Under the pieces are notes generated by a model, which was not told the origin of the DNA, searched no databases, and saw only the letters and a list, made by a program, of their open reading frames with translations. From positions 21,581 to 85,580 of the forward strand of contig NZ_JAOQMX010000014.1 of the NCBI RefSeq assembly GCF_025960985.1: a stretch of DNA of 64,000 bases, in the 5' to 3' direction. A program made the translations under genes and the position numbers. This DNA comes from Flavobacterium psychraerolatum (GTDB lineage Bacteria > Bacteroidota > Bacteroidia > Flavobacteriales > Flavobacteriaceae). This document shows positions 27,345-35,389 of this stretch, piece by piece; positions within the stretch are counted from its first letter, which is position 1, and each line of letters opens with the position of its first letter.

Positions 27345-27950
27345 ATGAAAACAGTAATTGCCAAAGCATTATTTAATAGCCATTCCTATTTGGAGTACCG
27401 AAAATTAGTTTCAGATTTGTTGACAGAAGGGAAGTCTACAGGTCAAGAGCAGTCAGAAGAAATAACGCATTATAGTATGTTAAATGATACTAGAATGAAT
27501 CGATTGGATAAAACGATCAAATTAAGCCAAGAAGTTCAGACAAAGATGAAGAACTTAGAAAAGGAGTATATTTGGTTAGTTATTTCTGAAGGATGGTGCG
27601 GTGATGCAGCACAAATTTTACCTGTAATCGCAAAATTGGCTTTAGCATCTGAAGGTAAGATAGATTTAAAGATAGCATTACGAGATGATAACGATGATTT
27701 GATGAAACTATTTTTGACCAATGGGGGAAAAGCAATTCCTAAATTGATTATTATAGATCAACAAACTACTGAGGTACTGGTGCATTGGGGACCTAGACCA
27801 GAAGGTGCCTCAGAATTAATTACACGCTATAAAAAAGAGCATGGTGTGCTAGATGAAACTGCAAAAACTAATTTACAGCTTTGGTATCTAAATGACAAAG
27901 GTCAATCGGTACAAAATGAATTGGTAGAAACTATGCTTAGTTTAGAATAA
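27345..27950 (+). CDS. Thioredoxin-family protein with a single active-site cysteine
   Basis: A 201-residue cytoplasmic protein of the Thioredoxin_9-like group (PF14595). Following a helical N-terminal region (about 1-70), the fold begins with YIWLVISEGWCGDAAQ; the usual CxxC is reduced to Cys85-Gly-Asp-Ala, so only the nucleophilic cysteine remains. The cis-proline segment KAIPKLIIID is at about 130-139. A one-cysteine site could act through glutathione-like or bacillithiol-like mixed disulfides, or be non-catalytic; that is inference. Monocistronic. Confidence 0.8.
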   Translation: MKTVIAKALFNSHSYLEYRKLVSDLLTEGKSTGQEQSEEITHYSMLNDTRMNRLDKTIKLSQEVQTKMKNLEKEYIWLVISEGWCGDAAQILPVIAKLALASEGKIDLKIALRDDNDDLMKLFLTNGGKAIPKLIIIDQQTTEVLVHWGPRPEGASELITRYKKEHGVLDETAKTNLQLWYLNDKGQSVQNELVETMLSLE

Positions 27951-28258
27951 AAGAATAAATAAAAGTTCTTATGTGTTTTAATTTAAAATAAAAGTGGTAA
28001 CTTAGTGATTGCCAGTCGAATCTATCTTTTTTTTAATTTGCTTTTTGTGAATGTTTAGTTATTGTATAACAATTAAAAACACGCGCCATGAAAAAGTTCT
28101 TCGAAAAAATGTATGATTTATTATCTAGTTTTCTATTCGGAAATGAACATATTTCACATTATTAATCGGTCAAATATCTTTGAGGTGTTAAGTAGTTTTA
28201 CGATCACAAGGCTGAACACAGGTAAAATTAATTTATGCTGTGTTTTGCTGTGGCCGTA
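27951..28258. other. Intergenic region with a possible 25-codon ORF
   Basis: Contains the small ORF at 28088-28165. An imperfect repeat AACACAG/CTGTGTT around 28215-28245 lies just beyond the truB stop and could be a weak terminator. Nothing else is seen. Confidence 0.35.
28088..28165 (+). CDS. Possible 25-residue small protein
   Basis: ATG-initiated frame encoding MKKFFEKMYDLLSSFLFGNE and five more residues. It has a basic start and an amphipathic hydrophobic helix, like small membrane peptides or toxins, but there is no clear promoter or ribosome-binding site and no known family. It may be chance. Confidence 0.2.
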   Translation: MKKFFEKMYDLLSSFLFGNEHISHY

Positions 28259-28963
28259 TTATTTGGTTTCGAGGTTTTGCTCAAATAAAGTGACGTCAAT
28301 AGCCTTATTAACTTCGTATGCGCCAATTTTAGTTCTTCTTAGTGCTGTAAGGTGTGATCCAGACTGCATTGCTTTACCAAAATCAAATGCTAATGATCGA
28401 ATATAGGTTCCTTTACTGCAAACAACTCTAAAGTCAATTTCGGGTAAAGCAATCCTTGTGATTTCAAATTGGTGGATAGTAGTTTTTCTTGAGGCTATTT
28501 CAACTGTTTCTCCAGCACGTGCATGTTCGTACAAGCGAACACCATCTTTCTTTATAGCCGAGTAAATAGGCGGTATTTGATCAATTTCACCTAGAAATTG
28601 TGGTACTGTTTTGTGAATTAATGCCTCGTCGATGTGTAAAGTTGGATATTCGTGATCGATTTCGGTTTCTAGATCATAGGAAGGTGTAGTTGCTCCTATA
28701 TGAAAAGTACCCGTATATTCTTTGGCTTGACCTTGAATTTCAATAATTCTTTTGGTGAATTTTCCTGTACAAACTATTAGTAAGCCTGTAGCAAGTGGGT
28801 CTAAAGTGCCAGCATGGCCAATTTTAAATTTTTTTGGAAGACCCAAATTGTTAATTAAAGCATATTTCAATTTATTGACAGCTTGAAATGAACTCCAATT
28901 TAGGGGTTTGTCTATTAGTAATATTTGTCCGTTTAGGTAATCTTCGATAGTTAATGACTCCAT
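28259..28963 (-). CDS. truB: tRNA pseudouridine(55) synthase
   Basis: TruB makes pseudouridine 55 in the T-loop of tRNAs. The ATG at 28963 (MESLTIEDYLNGQILLIDKP, 234 residues) is chosen because its A overlaps the uppP stop (TAATG) and fits family starts; an upstream extension of 21 residues runs through uppP. Motifs: LLIDKPLNWSSFQAVNKLK, the catalytic Asp in GHAGTLDPLATGLL (about 58-71), QIPPIYSAIKKDG (about 130) and GTYIRSLAFDFG (about 185). Last gene of the ftsX-DUF3098-uppP-truB operon. Confidence 0.95.
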   Translation of the reverse strand: MESLTIEDYLNGQILLIDKPLNWSSFQAVNKLKYALINNLGLPKKFKIGHAGTLDPLATGLLIVCTGKFTKRIIEIQGQAKEYTGTFHIGATTPSYDLETEIDHEYPTLHIDEALIHKTVPQFLGEIDQIPPIYSAIKKDGVRLYEHARAGETVEIASRKTTIHQFEITRIALPEIDFRVVCSKGTYIRSLAFDFGKAMQSGSHLTALRRTKIGAYEVNKAIDVTLFEQNLETK

Positions 28964-29781
28964 TATTTTGCAGTATAAAAATAAATCAATAAGCCTATTC
29001 CTATAATGATTCGATACCAGCCCCAAAATTTAAAGCCATATTTTGTTAGAACAGTTATGAATGTTTTTACGGCTAGTAAAGCTACAATAAATGCTAATAC
29101 ATTACCAAGAATAAATAACTGAATGTGATTATCATCTTGCATAATCATTTCGTATCCCTTCATTTCTGTAATCGTTCCTTTTCCCCATGTCTTTACAAAA
29201 ACAGAATACACAGTAACAGCCAACATAGTTGGGACGGCCAAAAAGAATGAAAATTCGGCTGCTGCTTTTCTGCTCAGTCCTTGTGTCATACCACCAATGA
29301 TAGAAGCTGCAGATCTTGATGTTCCAGGCATCATTGCAATACATTGCCAAAAACCTATGATTACAGCTTTTTTAATAGTAATGTCTTTTTCGTCAAGAAT
29401 TATAGGGTTTTTGAACCAGTTATCTACAAATAAAAGAACAACTCCTCCTAAAACTAAAACAGAAGATATAGCAATTTGGTTTCCTAAAACGGCTTCAATT
29501 TTATCGTCAAAAAGATAGCCCAAAACTAAGGCTGGAATTACAGCATAAATTAATTTTAGATAGAAATTAAAATTTTTAAAGTCAAAGAATTTTTTCCAAT
29601 ACAAAACTACAATTGCTAAAATGGCTCCAAATTGTATTGAAACTTGAAACATTTTTAAAAACTCGCTTTCCTCCATCCCTAAAAGAGAGGCCGTAAAACC
29701 CATATGGGCGGTTGAAGAAATTGGTAGGTATTCAGTAAGTCCTTCAATAATAGCAAGGATGATGGCTTGTATTGTATTCAT
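28963..29781 (-). CDS. uppP: Undecaprenyl-diphosphatase
   Basis: A 272-residue integral membrane enzyme (BacA/UppP) that dephosphorylates undecaprenyl diphosphate to recycle the lipid carrier for peptidoglycan and surface polysaccharide. Signature motifs are EGLTEYLPISSTAHM at residues 13-27 and MPGTSRSAASIIGGM at about 152-166, which contain the active-site Glu, Ser and Arg residues. About eight hydrophobic helices follow the family pattern. The stop codon overlaps the truB start by one base, implying coupled translation; DUF3098 and ftsX are upstream. Confidence 0.96.
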   Translation of the reverse strand: MNTIQAIILAIIEGLTEYLPISSTAHMGFTASLLGMEESEFLKMFQVSIQFGAILAIVVLYWKKFFDFKNFNFYLKLIYAVIPALVLGYLFDDKIEAVLGNQIAISSVLVLGGVVLLFVDNWFKNPIILDEKDITIKKAVIIGFWQCIAMMPGTSRSAASIIGGMTQGLSRKAAAEFSFFLAVPTMLAVTVYSVFVKTWGKGTITEMKGYEMIMQDDNHIQLFILGNVLAFIVALLAVKTFITVLTKYGFKFWGWYRIIIGIGLLIYFYTAK

Positions 29782-29819
29782 TATTTTTTTATAAATTGGA
29801 ATGTCTAGCTGTTATAGGG

Positions 29820-30050
29820 CTATTTATTAGGTTTAAGTATCGAAAAAACAGTGATCCCAAAGCCAATTAATACCGTTGTTGGTGCTAATCTAATCCTTCT
29901 GAAATTGAATATGTCTTCGCTAAATACAGTTGGATCGTCGCTTCCTCCACCAGACATTAGAATAAAACCTAATGCTATGACACCAAGTCCTATTAAGAGG
30001 ATTTTATAATTTACTTTATCAAATAAAAATTCTGATTTTTTATCTTCCAT
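29820..30050 (-). CDS. DUF3098 small membrane protein
   Basis: A 76-residue protein with two membrane helices (ILLIGLGVIALGFILMSGGG and TTVLIGFGITVFSIL) separated by a short polar loop containing FNFRRIRLAPTT, the hallmark of DUF3098. It occurs in Bacteroidota between ftsX and uppP, as here, suggesting a role in envelope growth or division; no function has been established that I can name. Confidence 0.88.
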   Translation of the reverse strand: MEDKKSEFLFDKVNYKILLIGLGVIALGFILMSGGGSDDPTVFSEDIFNFRRIRLAPTTVLIGFGITVFSILKPNK

Positions 30051-30098
30051 TTTTGGATCGTTTGTAGTTTTTTTATCTTTCGATTAAAAGATCTTAGA

Positions 30099-30974
30099 TT
30101 AATATAAATCGTCTGTTCTTAGATTTAAGAAACGTTGTGTTGCAAAATGTGTACTGATCCAAGTAATCAAAATTCCGATTCCCATTATGGCAGCAAATAC
30201 AATTCCGATTAAGGCTTTGTTTTCAAGTATTTCAAGATCAGGAAAGTTAGTTTCCACATAAGTAAGCATTGCAATAAGTCCGATAATCGCTAGTGTTGCT
30301 CCAATTATTCCTAGTTTTACACTACGCATTATAAAAGGTTTTCTAATAAAAGATTTTGTAGCACCTACCATTTGCATAGTTTTGATGATAAAACGATTAG
30401 AATAAATTGAAAGACGTAACGAACTGTTAATTAGTAAAACAGCGATAAACGTCAAGAAACAGCTTATGATAAGAATCCACATGCTGACTTTTTTAATATT
30501 ATCATTTACTAAATTCACTAATTGTTTATCGTAAACGATATCGTCAATTTGTTTATTAAGTCGAAATTCTTTTTCTATTGCTGCAATACTGTCACGCTCC
30601 ACGTAGGGCGCTTTGAAGTGAATGTCAAAAGAGTTTTGCAATGGATTTTCGCCCAAAAAGGTTAGGAAGTCTTCACCAATTATGTCGGTATGTTGTTTTG
30701 CGGCTTCGTCTTTAGTTACGTAAACGGAAGATTTAGCAAAGGGTGCTTTTTTTAATTCTTCTCCAAAAGTTTTTAATTCTGCTTCGGTAGCATCATTTTT
30801 GAAAAAGATAGTCATCGCAATTTTTTCCTTAAAGTCATCTGCCAATTTTTGCGAATTGATGATAAAAAGACCTAATGTTCCTAAAAGAAACAAAACCAAG
30901 AATATGCTTAGCACAACGGAAAAATAAGACGAAATTAATCTGCGTTTTTGAAACTTATCAAATGAAGAACTCAT
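30099..30974 (-). CDS. ftsX: Cell division protein FtsX
   Basis: A 291-residue membrane protein of the FtsEX complex, which couples division to peptidoglycan hydrolase activation. Layout: N-terminal cytoplasmic basic stretch (FDKFQKRRLISSYF), helix 1 (VVLSIFLVLFLLGTLGLFI), a periplasmic domain (about 45-160; GENPLQNSFDIHF), then three helices in the FtsX permease domain (about 170-280) with RFIIKTMQMVGATKSFIRKPF in the conserved cytoplasmic loop. ftsE is not adjacent, as usual in Bacteroidota. First gene of the operon with DUF3098, uppP and truB. Confidence 0.93.
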   Translation of the reverse strand: MSSSFDKFQKRRLISSYFSVVLSIFLVLFLLGTLGLFIINSQKLADDFKEKIAMTIFFKNDATEAELKTFGEELKKAPFAKSSVYVTKDEAAKQHTDIIGEDFLTFLGENPLQNSFDIHFKAPYVERDSIAAIEKEFRLNKQIDDIVYDKQLVNLVNDNIKKVSMWILIISCFLTFIAVLLINSSLRLSIYSNRFIIKTMQMVGATKSFIRKPFIMRSVKLGIIGATLAIIGLIAMLTYVETNFPDLEILENKALIGIVFAAIMGIGILITWISTHFATQRFLNLRTDDLY

Positions 30975-31042
30975 AGTGTGTTTTAATTATGCCGTAAAAA
31001 TAATAAAGTATTTCTTTATTTGAAGTTAATAACGTTCAAAGT

Positions 31043-31072
31043 TTTGACTTTCGTACAATAAACGTAAATTTG
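31043..31072 (+). promoter_or_regulatory. leuS promoter
   Basis: TTTG (31043-31046), 18-base spacer, TAAATTTG (31065-31072): a textbook Bacteroidota primary-sigma promoter 62 bases before the leuS start. Confidence 0.7.
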
Positions 31073-31134
31073 CGCCTTTATTATATAGTAAAACCTAGAA
31101 ACTTAAAGTTTTTATACCTTAGAAACTCACTCTG

Positions 31135-34100
31135 ATGAAATACAATCCAAACGAAATTGAAGCCAAATGGCAAAAATATTGGGCAGACCACAAAACTTTT
31201 GCTGCGTCTAATGCCTCAGATAAACCCAAACATTATGTTTTGGACATGTTTCCTTATCCTTCTGGAGCAGGATTACACGTTGGCCACCCGCTTGGATACA
31301 TTGCTTCAGATGTGTACTCAAGATACAAACGTCATCAAGGTTTTAATGTTTTACATCCCATGGGTTATGATAGTTTTGGGTTGCCTGCTGAGCAATATGC
31401 TATTCAAACAGGGCAACGTCCAGAAGATACTACTCGTGTGAATATTGATGGAGGCTTTGATAAAGAAGGAAATAAAATCGCGGGTTATAGAAAACAATTG
31501 GACACTATCGGATTTTCATTTGATTGGGATAGAGAAGTACGGACTTCAAATCCTGATTATTACAAACATACGCAATGGATTTTCATACAATTGTTCAATT
31601 CTTGGTACAATAAAAACACAGACAAAGCAGAAGATATTTCGACTTTAACCAGCATTCTTTCTACAGAAGGTAATGCTACTGTTAATGCAGTTTGTGATGA
31701 TAATATCGATTTTTTTACAGCAGATGAATGGAATGCTTTTGCGAAAGAAAAACAGGAGAAAATTCTATTGCAATATAGAATGACTTATTTAGCGGAGACC
31801 GAAGTGAACTGGTGTGCAGGATTGGGGACAGTTTTAGCCAATGACGAAATCATCAACGGAGTATCTGAGCGTGGCGGTTATCCTGTTGTTCGTAAAAAAA
31901 TGACGCAGTGGAGCATGCGTATATCTGCCTATGCAGAACGTTTGTTACAAGGGTTAAATACAATTGATTGGACAGAAAGTATTAAAGAAAGCCAACGTAA
32001 TTGGATTGGAAAGAGTGTTGGAGCAATGGTAGATTTTCCTATCCTATCCTTTCCTGAAGGGGAAGAGAATATGGGTACTAGGGATCCTTTGGCTAATTCA
32101 ACCGAAACAGAAAAGACATTATGGATGAGCCTAAAGTCAAAAGCTTTAGATTATAAATTCAAGCAACAACATTTAATCGCAGGATATACGGTTGATTTTG
32201 TCTGCCTTTCGAAAAAATTGGTAATCGAAGTTGATGGTAAAGTAAAAGGTGAAATTATAGCGATTGATCCTGAAAAAGTTAGAGTATTAAATGAAAATGG
32301 TTTTAAAATAATTCGTTTTACAAACGAAGAGATCATCAGAAACCTAGCAGGTGTTTTAGATACCATTACAATAGAATTAGATAATATTGGGGACTACCCT
32401 TCTGGAGCTAATGGCACCATTAGTGTTTTTACTACACGTCCCGATACTATATTTGCTGTTACCTTCATGACACTAGCGCCAGAACATGAGTTAGTGGCGC
32501 AAATCACAACAGCAGATCAAAAAGAAGCTGTTGCTGCTTATATCGAAAAAACATCTAAACGTTCTGAAAGAGAGCGTATGGCTGATGTAAAAACAATCTC
32601 GGGAGTATTTACAGGAGCTTATGCAGAACATCCGTTTACCAAAGAGCCTATTCCTGTTTGGATTGGAGACTATGTTTTGGCAGGATACGGAACAGGTGCT
32701 GTAATGGCTGTTCCTTGTGGGGACGAAAGAGACTTTGCTTTTGCAAACTTCTTCAAAGGTCAAAATGGGATGCAGGAAATTAAGAATATTTTTAATAAAG
32801 ATATTTCAGAAGGAGCATTTGGAGCCAAAGAAGGTTTTATTTTAGAAAATTCAGATTTCTTGAATGGATTAGGATATAAGGAAGCAACTAAAATAAGTAT
32901 AACTGAATTAGAAAAAATTAAGCAAGGAAAAAGCAAGATTAATTACCGTTTGCGTGATGCTGTTTTTTCTCGTCAGAGATATTGGGGAGAGCCGTTTCCT
33001 GTGTACTACGTTAATGGTTTGCCACAAATGATTGATGCGAAGCATTTGCCTATCATTTTGCCTGAAGTAGAGAAATATTTGCCAACCGAAGATGGATTGC
33101 CTCCATTAGGTAATGCAGCTGTATGGGCTTGGGACACGGTTAATAATAAAGTGGTTGATACTACGCTTGTCAGTTCGAGCGAAGCCGAGAACCAAACTGT
33201 TTTTCTATTAGAACTGAACACTATGCCAGGTTGGGCAGGTAGCTCGTTTTATTGGATGCGTTACATGGACGCACATAACGAAACAGAATTTGCAAGCAAA
33301 GAAGCATTGGCTTATTGGGAATCTGTCGATTTATACATTGGAGGAAGTGAACACGCAACAGGTCACCTATTATATTCACGATTCTGGAACAAATTCTTGA
33401 AAGATAAAGGTTTTGCGCCAACAGAAGAACCGTTCAGAAAACTGATTAATCAGGGAATGATTTTGGGAACTAGTGCTTTTGTGTATCGATTGGAAGGTGC
33501 AAATACGTTTGTATCTAAAAATAAAATCGAAGGGCAAAATGTACAACCAATTCATGTCGATGTCTCAATGGTTAATTCATCTGATGAATTGGATATTGAA
33601 AAATTTAAAGCTTGGAGAGAAGAATATAAAGACGCCAAATTTATTTTAGATGAAAACGGTAAATATATTGTAGGTCGCGAAGTAGAGAAAATGTCTAAAT
33701 CGAAATACAACGTTGTAACACCAGATGATATTTGCACGGAGTACGGAGCAGACACCTTGCGTTTGTATGAAATGTTTTTAGGACCATTGGAACAAGCAAA
33801 ACCTTGGAATACAGCTGGTATCTCAGGTGTTTTTGGTTTCTTGAAAAAGTTATGGCGTTTGTATTATGAAGAAGATACAATGGTCGTGACCAATGACGAA
33901 CCAACCAAAGACAACTTGAAAACCTTACACAAAACCATCAAAAAAGTGGCAGATGATATTGAGAATTTCTCTTTCAATACTTCCGTTTCACAATTTATGA
34001 TTTGTGTGAACGAACTGTCTATTCAAAAATGTCATTCTCGTGCAATACTTGAGCCATTGGCTATTGTAATTTCGCCTTATGCACCGCACATTGCTGAAGA

Positions 34101-34368
34101 ATTATGGTCATTACTAGGGAAGGAAGGTTCGATTGCTACGGTTCCTTTTCCGGTATTCGAAGAAAAATACTTAGTAGAGTCAGAAAAAGAATACCCGGTC
34201 TCTTTCAACGGAAAAATGCGTTTTACATTGACTTTGCCTTTGGATTTAACCAAAGATCAGATTCAGGAAATCGTCCTTGCAGACGAAAGAACCATTAAAC
34301 AATTGGATGGGAAAACGCCAAACAAAATAATTATTGTTCCAGGGAAAATCATTAATTTGGTGGGATAA
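31135..34368 (+). CDS. leuS: Leucine--tRNA ligase with an inserted DUF559 domain
   Basis: Class I LeuRS of 1077 residues, about 125 longer than expected for a flavobacterial LeuRS. It charges tRNA-Leu and edits mischarged tRNA. Intact landmarks: HVGH (HIGH) in GAGLHVGHPLGYIASD near residue 50, editing-domain threonine-rich site FTTRPDTIF at 432-440 (Ala441 in place of the usual Gly), GTGAVMAVPCGDERDFAF with the universal editing Asp, WAGSSFYWMRY, and EKMSKS near 850. Residues about 303-427 are foreign to LeuRS: they read as a complete DUF559/Vsr-like nuclease domain placed just before the editing site. The reading frame is open on both sides. No intein splice blocks are seen. Confidence 0.95.
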   Translation: MKYNPNEIEAKWQKYWADHKTFAASNASDKPKHYVLDMFPYPSGAGLHVGHPLGYIASDVYSRYKRHQGFNVLHPMGYDSFGLPAEQYAIQTGQRPEDTTRVNIDGGFDKEGNKIAGYRKQLDTIGFSFDWDREVRTSNPDYYKHTQWIFIQLFNSWYNKNTDKAEDISTLTSILSTEGNATVNAVCDDNIDFFTADEWNAFAKEKQEKILLQYRMTYLAETEVNWCAGLGTVLANDEIINGVSERGGYPVVRKKMTQWSMRISAYAERLLQGLNTIDWTESIKESQRNWIGKSVGAMVDFPILSFPEGEENMGTRDPLANSTETEKTLWMSLKSKALDYKFKQQHLIAGYTVDFVCLSKKLVIEVDGKVKGEIIAIDPEKVRVLNENGFKIIRFTNEEIIRNLAGVLDTITIELDNIGDYPSGANGTISVFTTRPDTIFAVTFMTLAPEHELVAQITTADQKEAVAAYIEKTSKRSERERMADVKTISGVFTGAYAEHPFTKEPIPVWIGDYVLAGYGTGAVMAVPCGDERDFAFANFFKGQNGMQEIKNIFNKDISEGAFGAKEGFILENSDFLNGLGYKEATKISITELEKIKQGKSKINYRLRDAVFSRQRYWGEPFPVYYVNGLPQMIDAKHLPIILPEVEKYLPTEDGLPPLGNAAVWAWDTVNNKVVDTTLVSSSEAENQTVFLLELNTMPGWAGSSFYWMRYMDAHNETEFASKEALAYWESVDLYIGGSEHATGHLLYSRFWNKFLKDKGFAPTEEPFRKLINQGMILGTSAFVYRLEGANTFVSKNKIEGQNVQPIHVDVSMVNSSDELDIEKFKAWREEYKDAKFILDENGKYIVGREVEKMSKSKYNVVTPDDICTEYGADTLRLYEMFLGPLEQAKPWNTAGISGVFGFLKKLWRLYYEEDTMVVTNDEPTKDNLKTLHKTIKKVADDIENFSFNTSVSQFMICVNELSIQKCHSRAILEPLAIVISPYAPHIAEELWSLLGKEGSIATVPFPVFEEKYLVESEKEYPVSFNGKMRFTLTLPLDLTKDQIQEIVLADERTIKQLDGKTPNKIIIVPGKIINLVG
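32041..32415 (+). other. DUF559 (Vsr-like nuclease) domain inserted in leuS
   Basis: Residues about 303-427 of LeuRS. The family pattern is clear: TETEKTLWMSLKSKAL (Glu326, Leu329-Trp330), YKFKQQHLIAGYTVDFVC (Asp354), LVIEVDG (Glu365, Asp367), then RVLNENGFKIIRFTNEEII (383-401) and NLAGVLDTI. Residues corresponding to the DUF559 acidic site (Glu326, Asp354, Glu365, Asp367) are all kept, so catalytic competence is possible. The flanks (GEENMGTRDPL before, GDYPSGANG after) look like linkers. The insert splits the LeuRS connective region before the editing domain's FTTRPDTIF strand. Confidence 0.85.
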
Positions 34369-34394
34369 TCAAATAGAGTAAATTTCAGATTTTA

Positions 34395-34462
34395 AAATTC
34401 CAAATTTCAATTGTTACACTGAGCTTGTCAAAGTGTAACTTGGGATTTGGAATTTTTTTATT
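34395..34462 (+). terminator. leuS terminator containing a REP-like palindrome
   Basis: Outer arms AAATTCCAAAT (34395-34405) and ATTTGGAATTT (34445-34455) enclose an inner hairpin GTTACACT (34413-34420)/AGTGTAAC (34432-34439), followed by a T-tract. The inner part, CACTGAGCTTGTC-AAAGTG, resembles the widespread GAGCTTGTCGAAG repetitive palindrome. Confidence 0.7.
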
Positions 34463-34553
34463 ACATTTTTAACCAATGTCAATTTGACATCTAATTGTTT
34501 TGGTTCAGAATTTGTTATAGATTTAGAACAAGAAAACATTAAAACATAAAATT

Positions 34554-35243
34554 ATGGGAATGGGATATATGATACTTGCTGGTGTAATTATGTTAGCGAG
34601 TTGGTTGGTCAGTTCAAGGCTGAAAAGCAAATTTGAATTTTATTCGAAATTGCATTTGCAAAACAACATGAGTGGAGCTGAAATTGCTAAAAAAATGCTT
34701 GCCGATAATGGAATTTATGATGTACGAGTGATTTCGACACCAGGACAATTGACGGATCACTACAATCCAGCAGATAAAACAGTAAACTTGAGTGAATCGG
34801 TCTACAACCAGCGTAATGCTGCTGCTGCAGCTGTAGCGGCTCATGAGTGTGGTCATGCTGTACAACATGCCGTTGGGTACAATATGCTAGCAATGCGTTC
34901 GAAGTTGGTGCCCTTTGTGAGTGTAGCTTCCAGGTATATGCAATGGGTTTTATTGGGAGGAATCTTGATGGTTGGAAGTTTTCCACAGCTGTTACTTATT
35001 GGGATTGTGTTGTTTGCGGCAACGACAATCTTTTCGATTGTGACCTTGCCGGTAGAGTATGACGCAAGTAATAGAGCATTAGCTTGGCTTAAAAACAAAA
35101 ATATGTTGAGTCCAGCAGAATATGCTGGAGCTGAAGATTCTTTGAAATGGGCGGCTCGTACGTATGTTGTAGCGGCTTTGGGTTCTATCGCGACATTGTT
35201 GTATTATATTAATATTTATATGGGTAATAGCCGAAGAAATTAG
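34554..35243 (+). CDS. Membrane zinc metallopeptidase (Zn_peptidase_2 family)
   Basis: A 229-residue neutral zinc metallopeptidase of the YugP/DUF232 type. The zinc site is HECGH at residues 97-101 within AAVAAHECGHAVQHA, and the preceding NPADKTVNLSESVYNQRN is typical. An N-terminal helix (YMILAGVIMLASWLVS) and three C-terminal helices (about 125-165 and 200-220) place it in the membrane. The glutamate-type third ligand would lie in VEYDASNRALAWL (about 165-178). The substrate is unknown. Monocistronic. Confidence 0.9.
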   Translation: MGMGYMILAGVIMLASWLVSSRLKSKFEFYSKLHLQNNMSGAEIAKKMLADNGIYDVRVISTPGQLTDHYNPADKTVNLSESVYNQRNAAAAAVAAHECGHAVQHAVGYNMLAMRSKLVPFVSVASRYMQWVLLGGILMVGSFPQLLLIGIVLFAATTIFSIVTLPVEYDASNRALAWLKNKNMLSPAEYAGAEDSLKWAARTYVVAALGSIATLLYYINIYMGNSRRN

Positions 35244-35331
35244 TAAGGTGGTAGTCTTATCGAAATATTCCTTTCAATAGAGATGTAGATTTAAAATAGA
35301 TTTAATTCCACTTTTCGAAAAGTAAAGACAT

Positions 35332-35360
35332 AAAAAAACCGCAAATGATTGCGGTTTTTT
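35332..35360. terminator. Bidirectional terminator between the zinc peptidase and hemD
   Basis: AAAAAACCGCAA (35333-35344) and TTGCGGTTTTTT (35349-35360) form a perfect 12-base-pair stem with flanking A and T tracts, between convergent genes. Confidence 0.9.
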
Positions 35361-35389
35361 ATATAGGTAGAACTTAGTAGTCGTTGAAA

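Noticed and set aside
32041..32415. An intein in leuS
   Set aside because: The insert has neither an N-terminal Cys/Ser splice block nor a C-terminal His-Asn followed by Cys, Ser or Thr. The DUF559 pattern explains the segment better.
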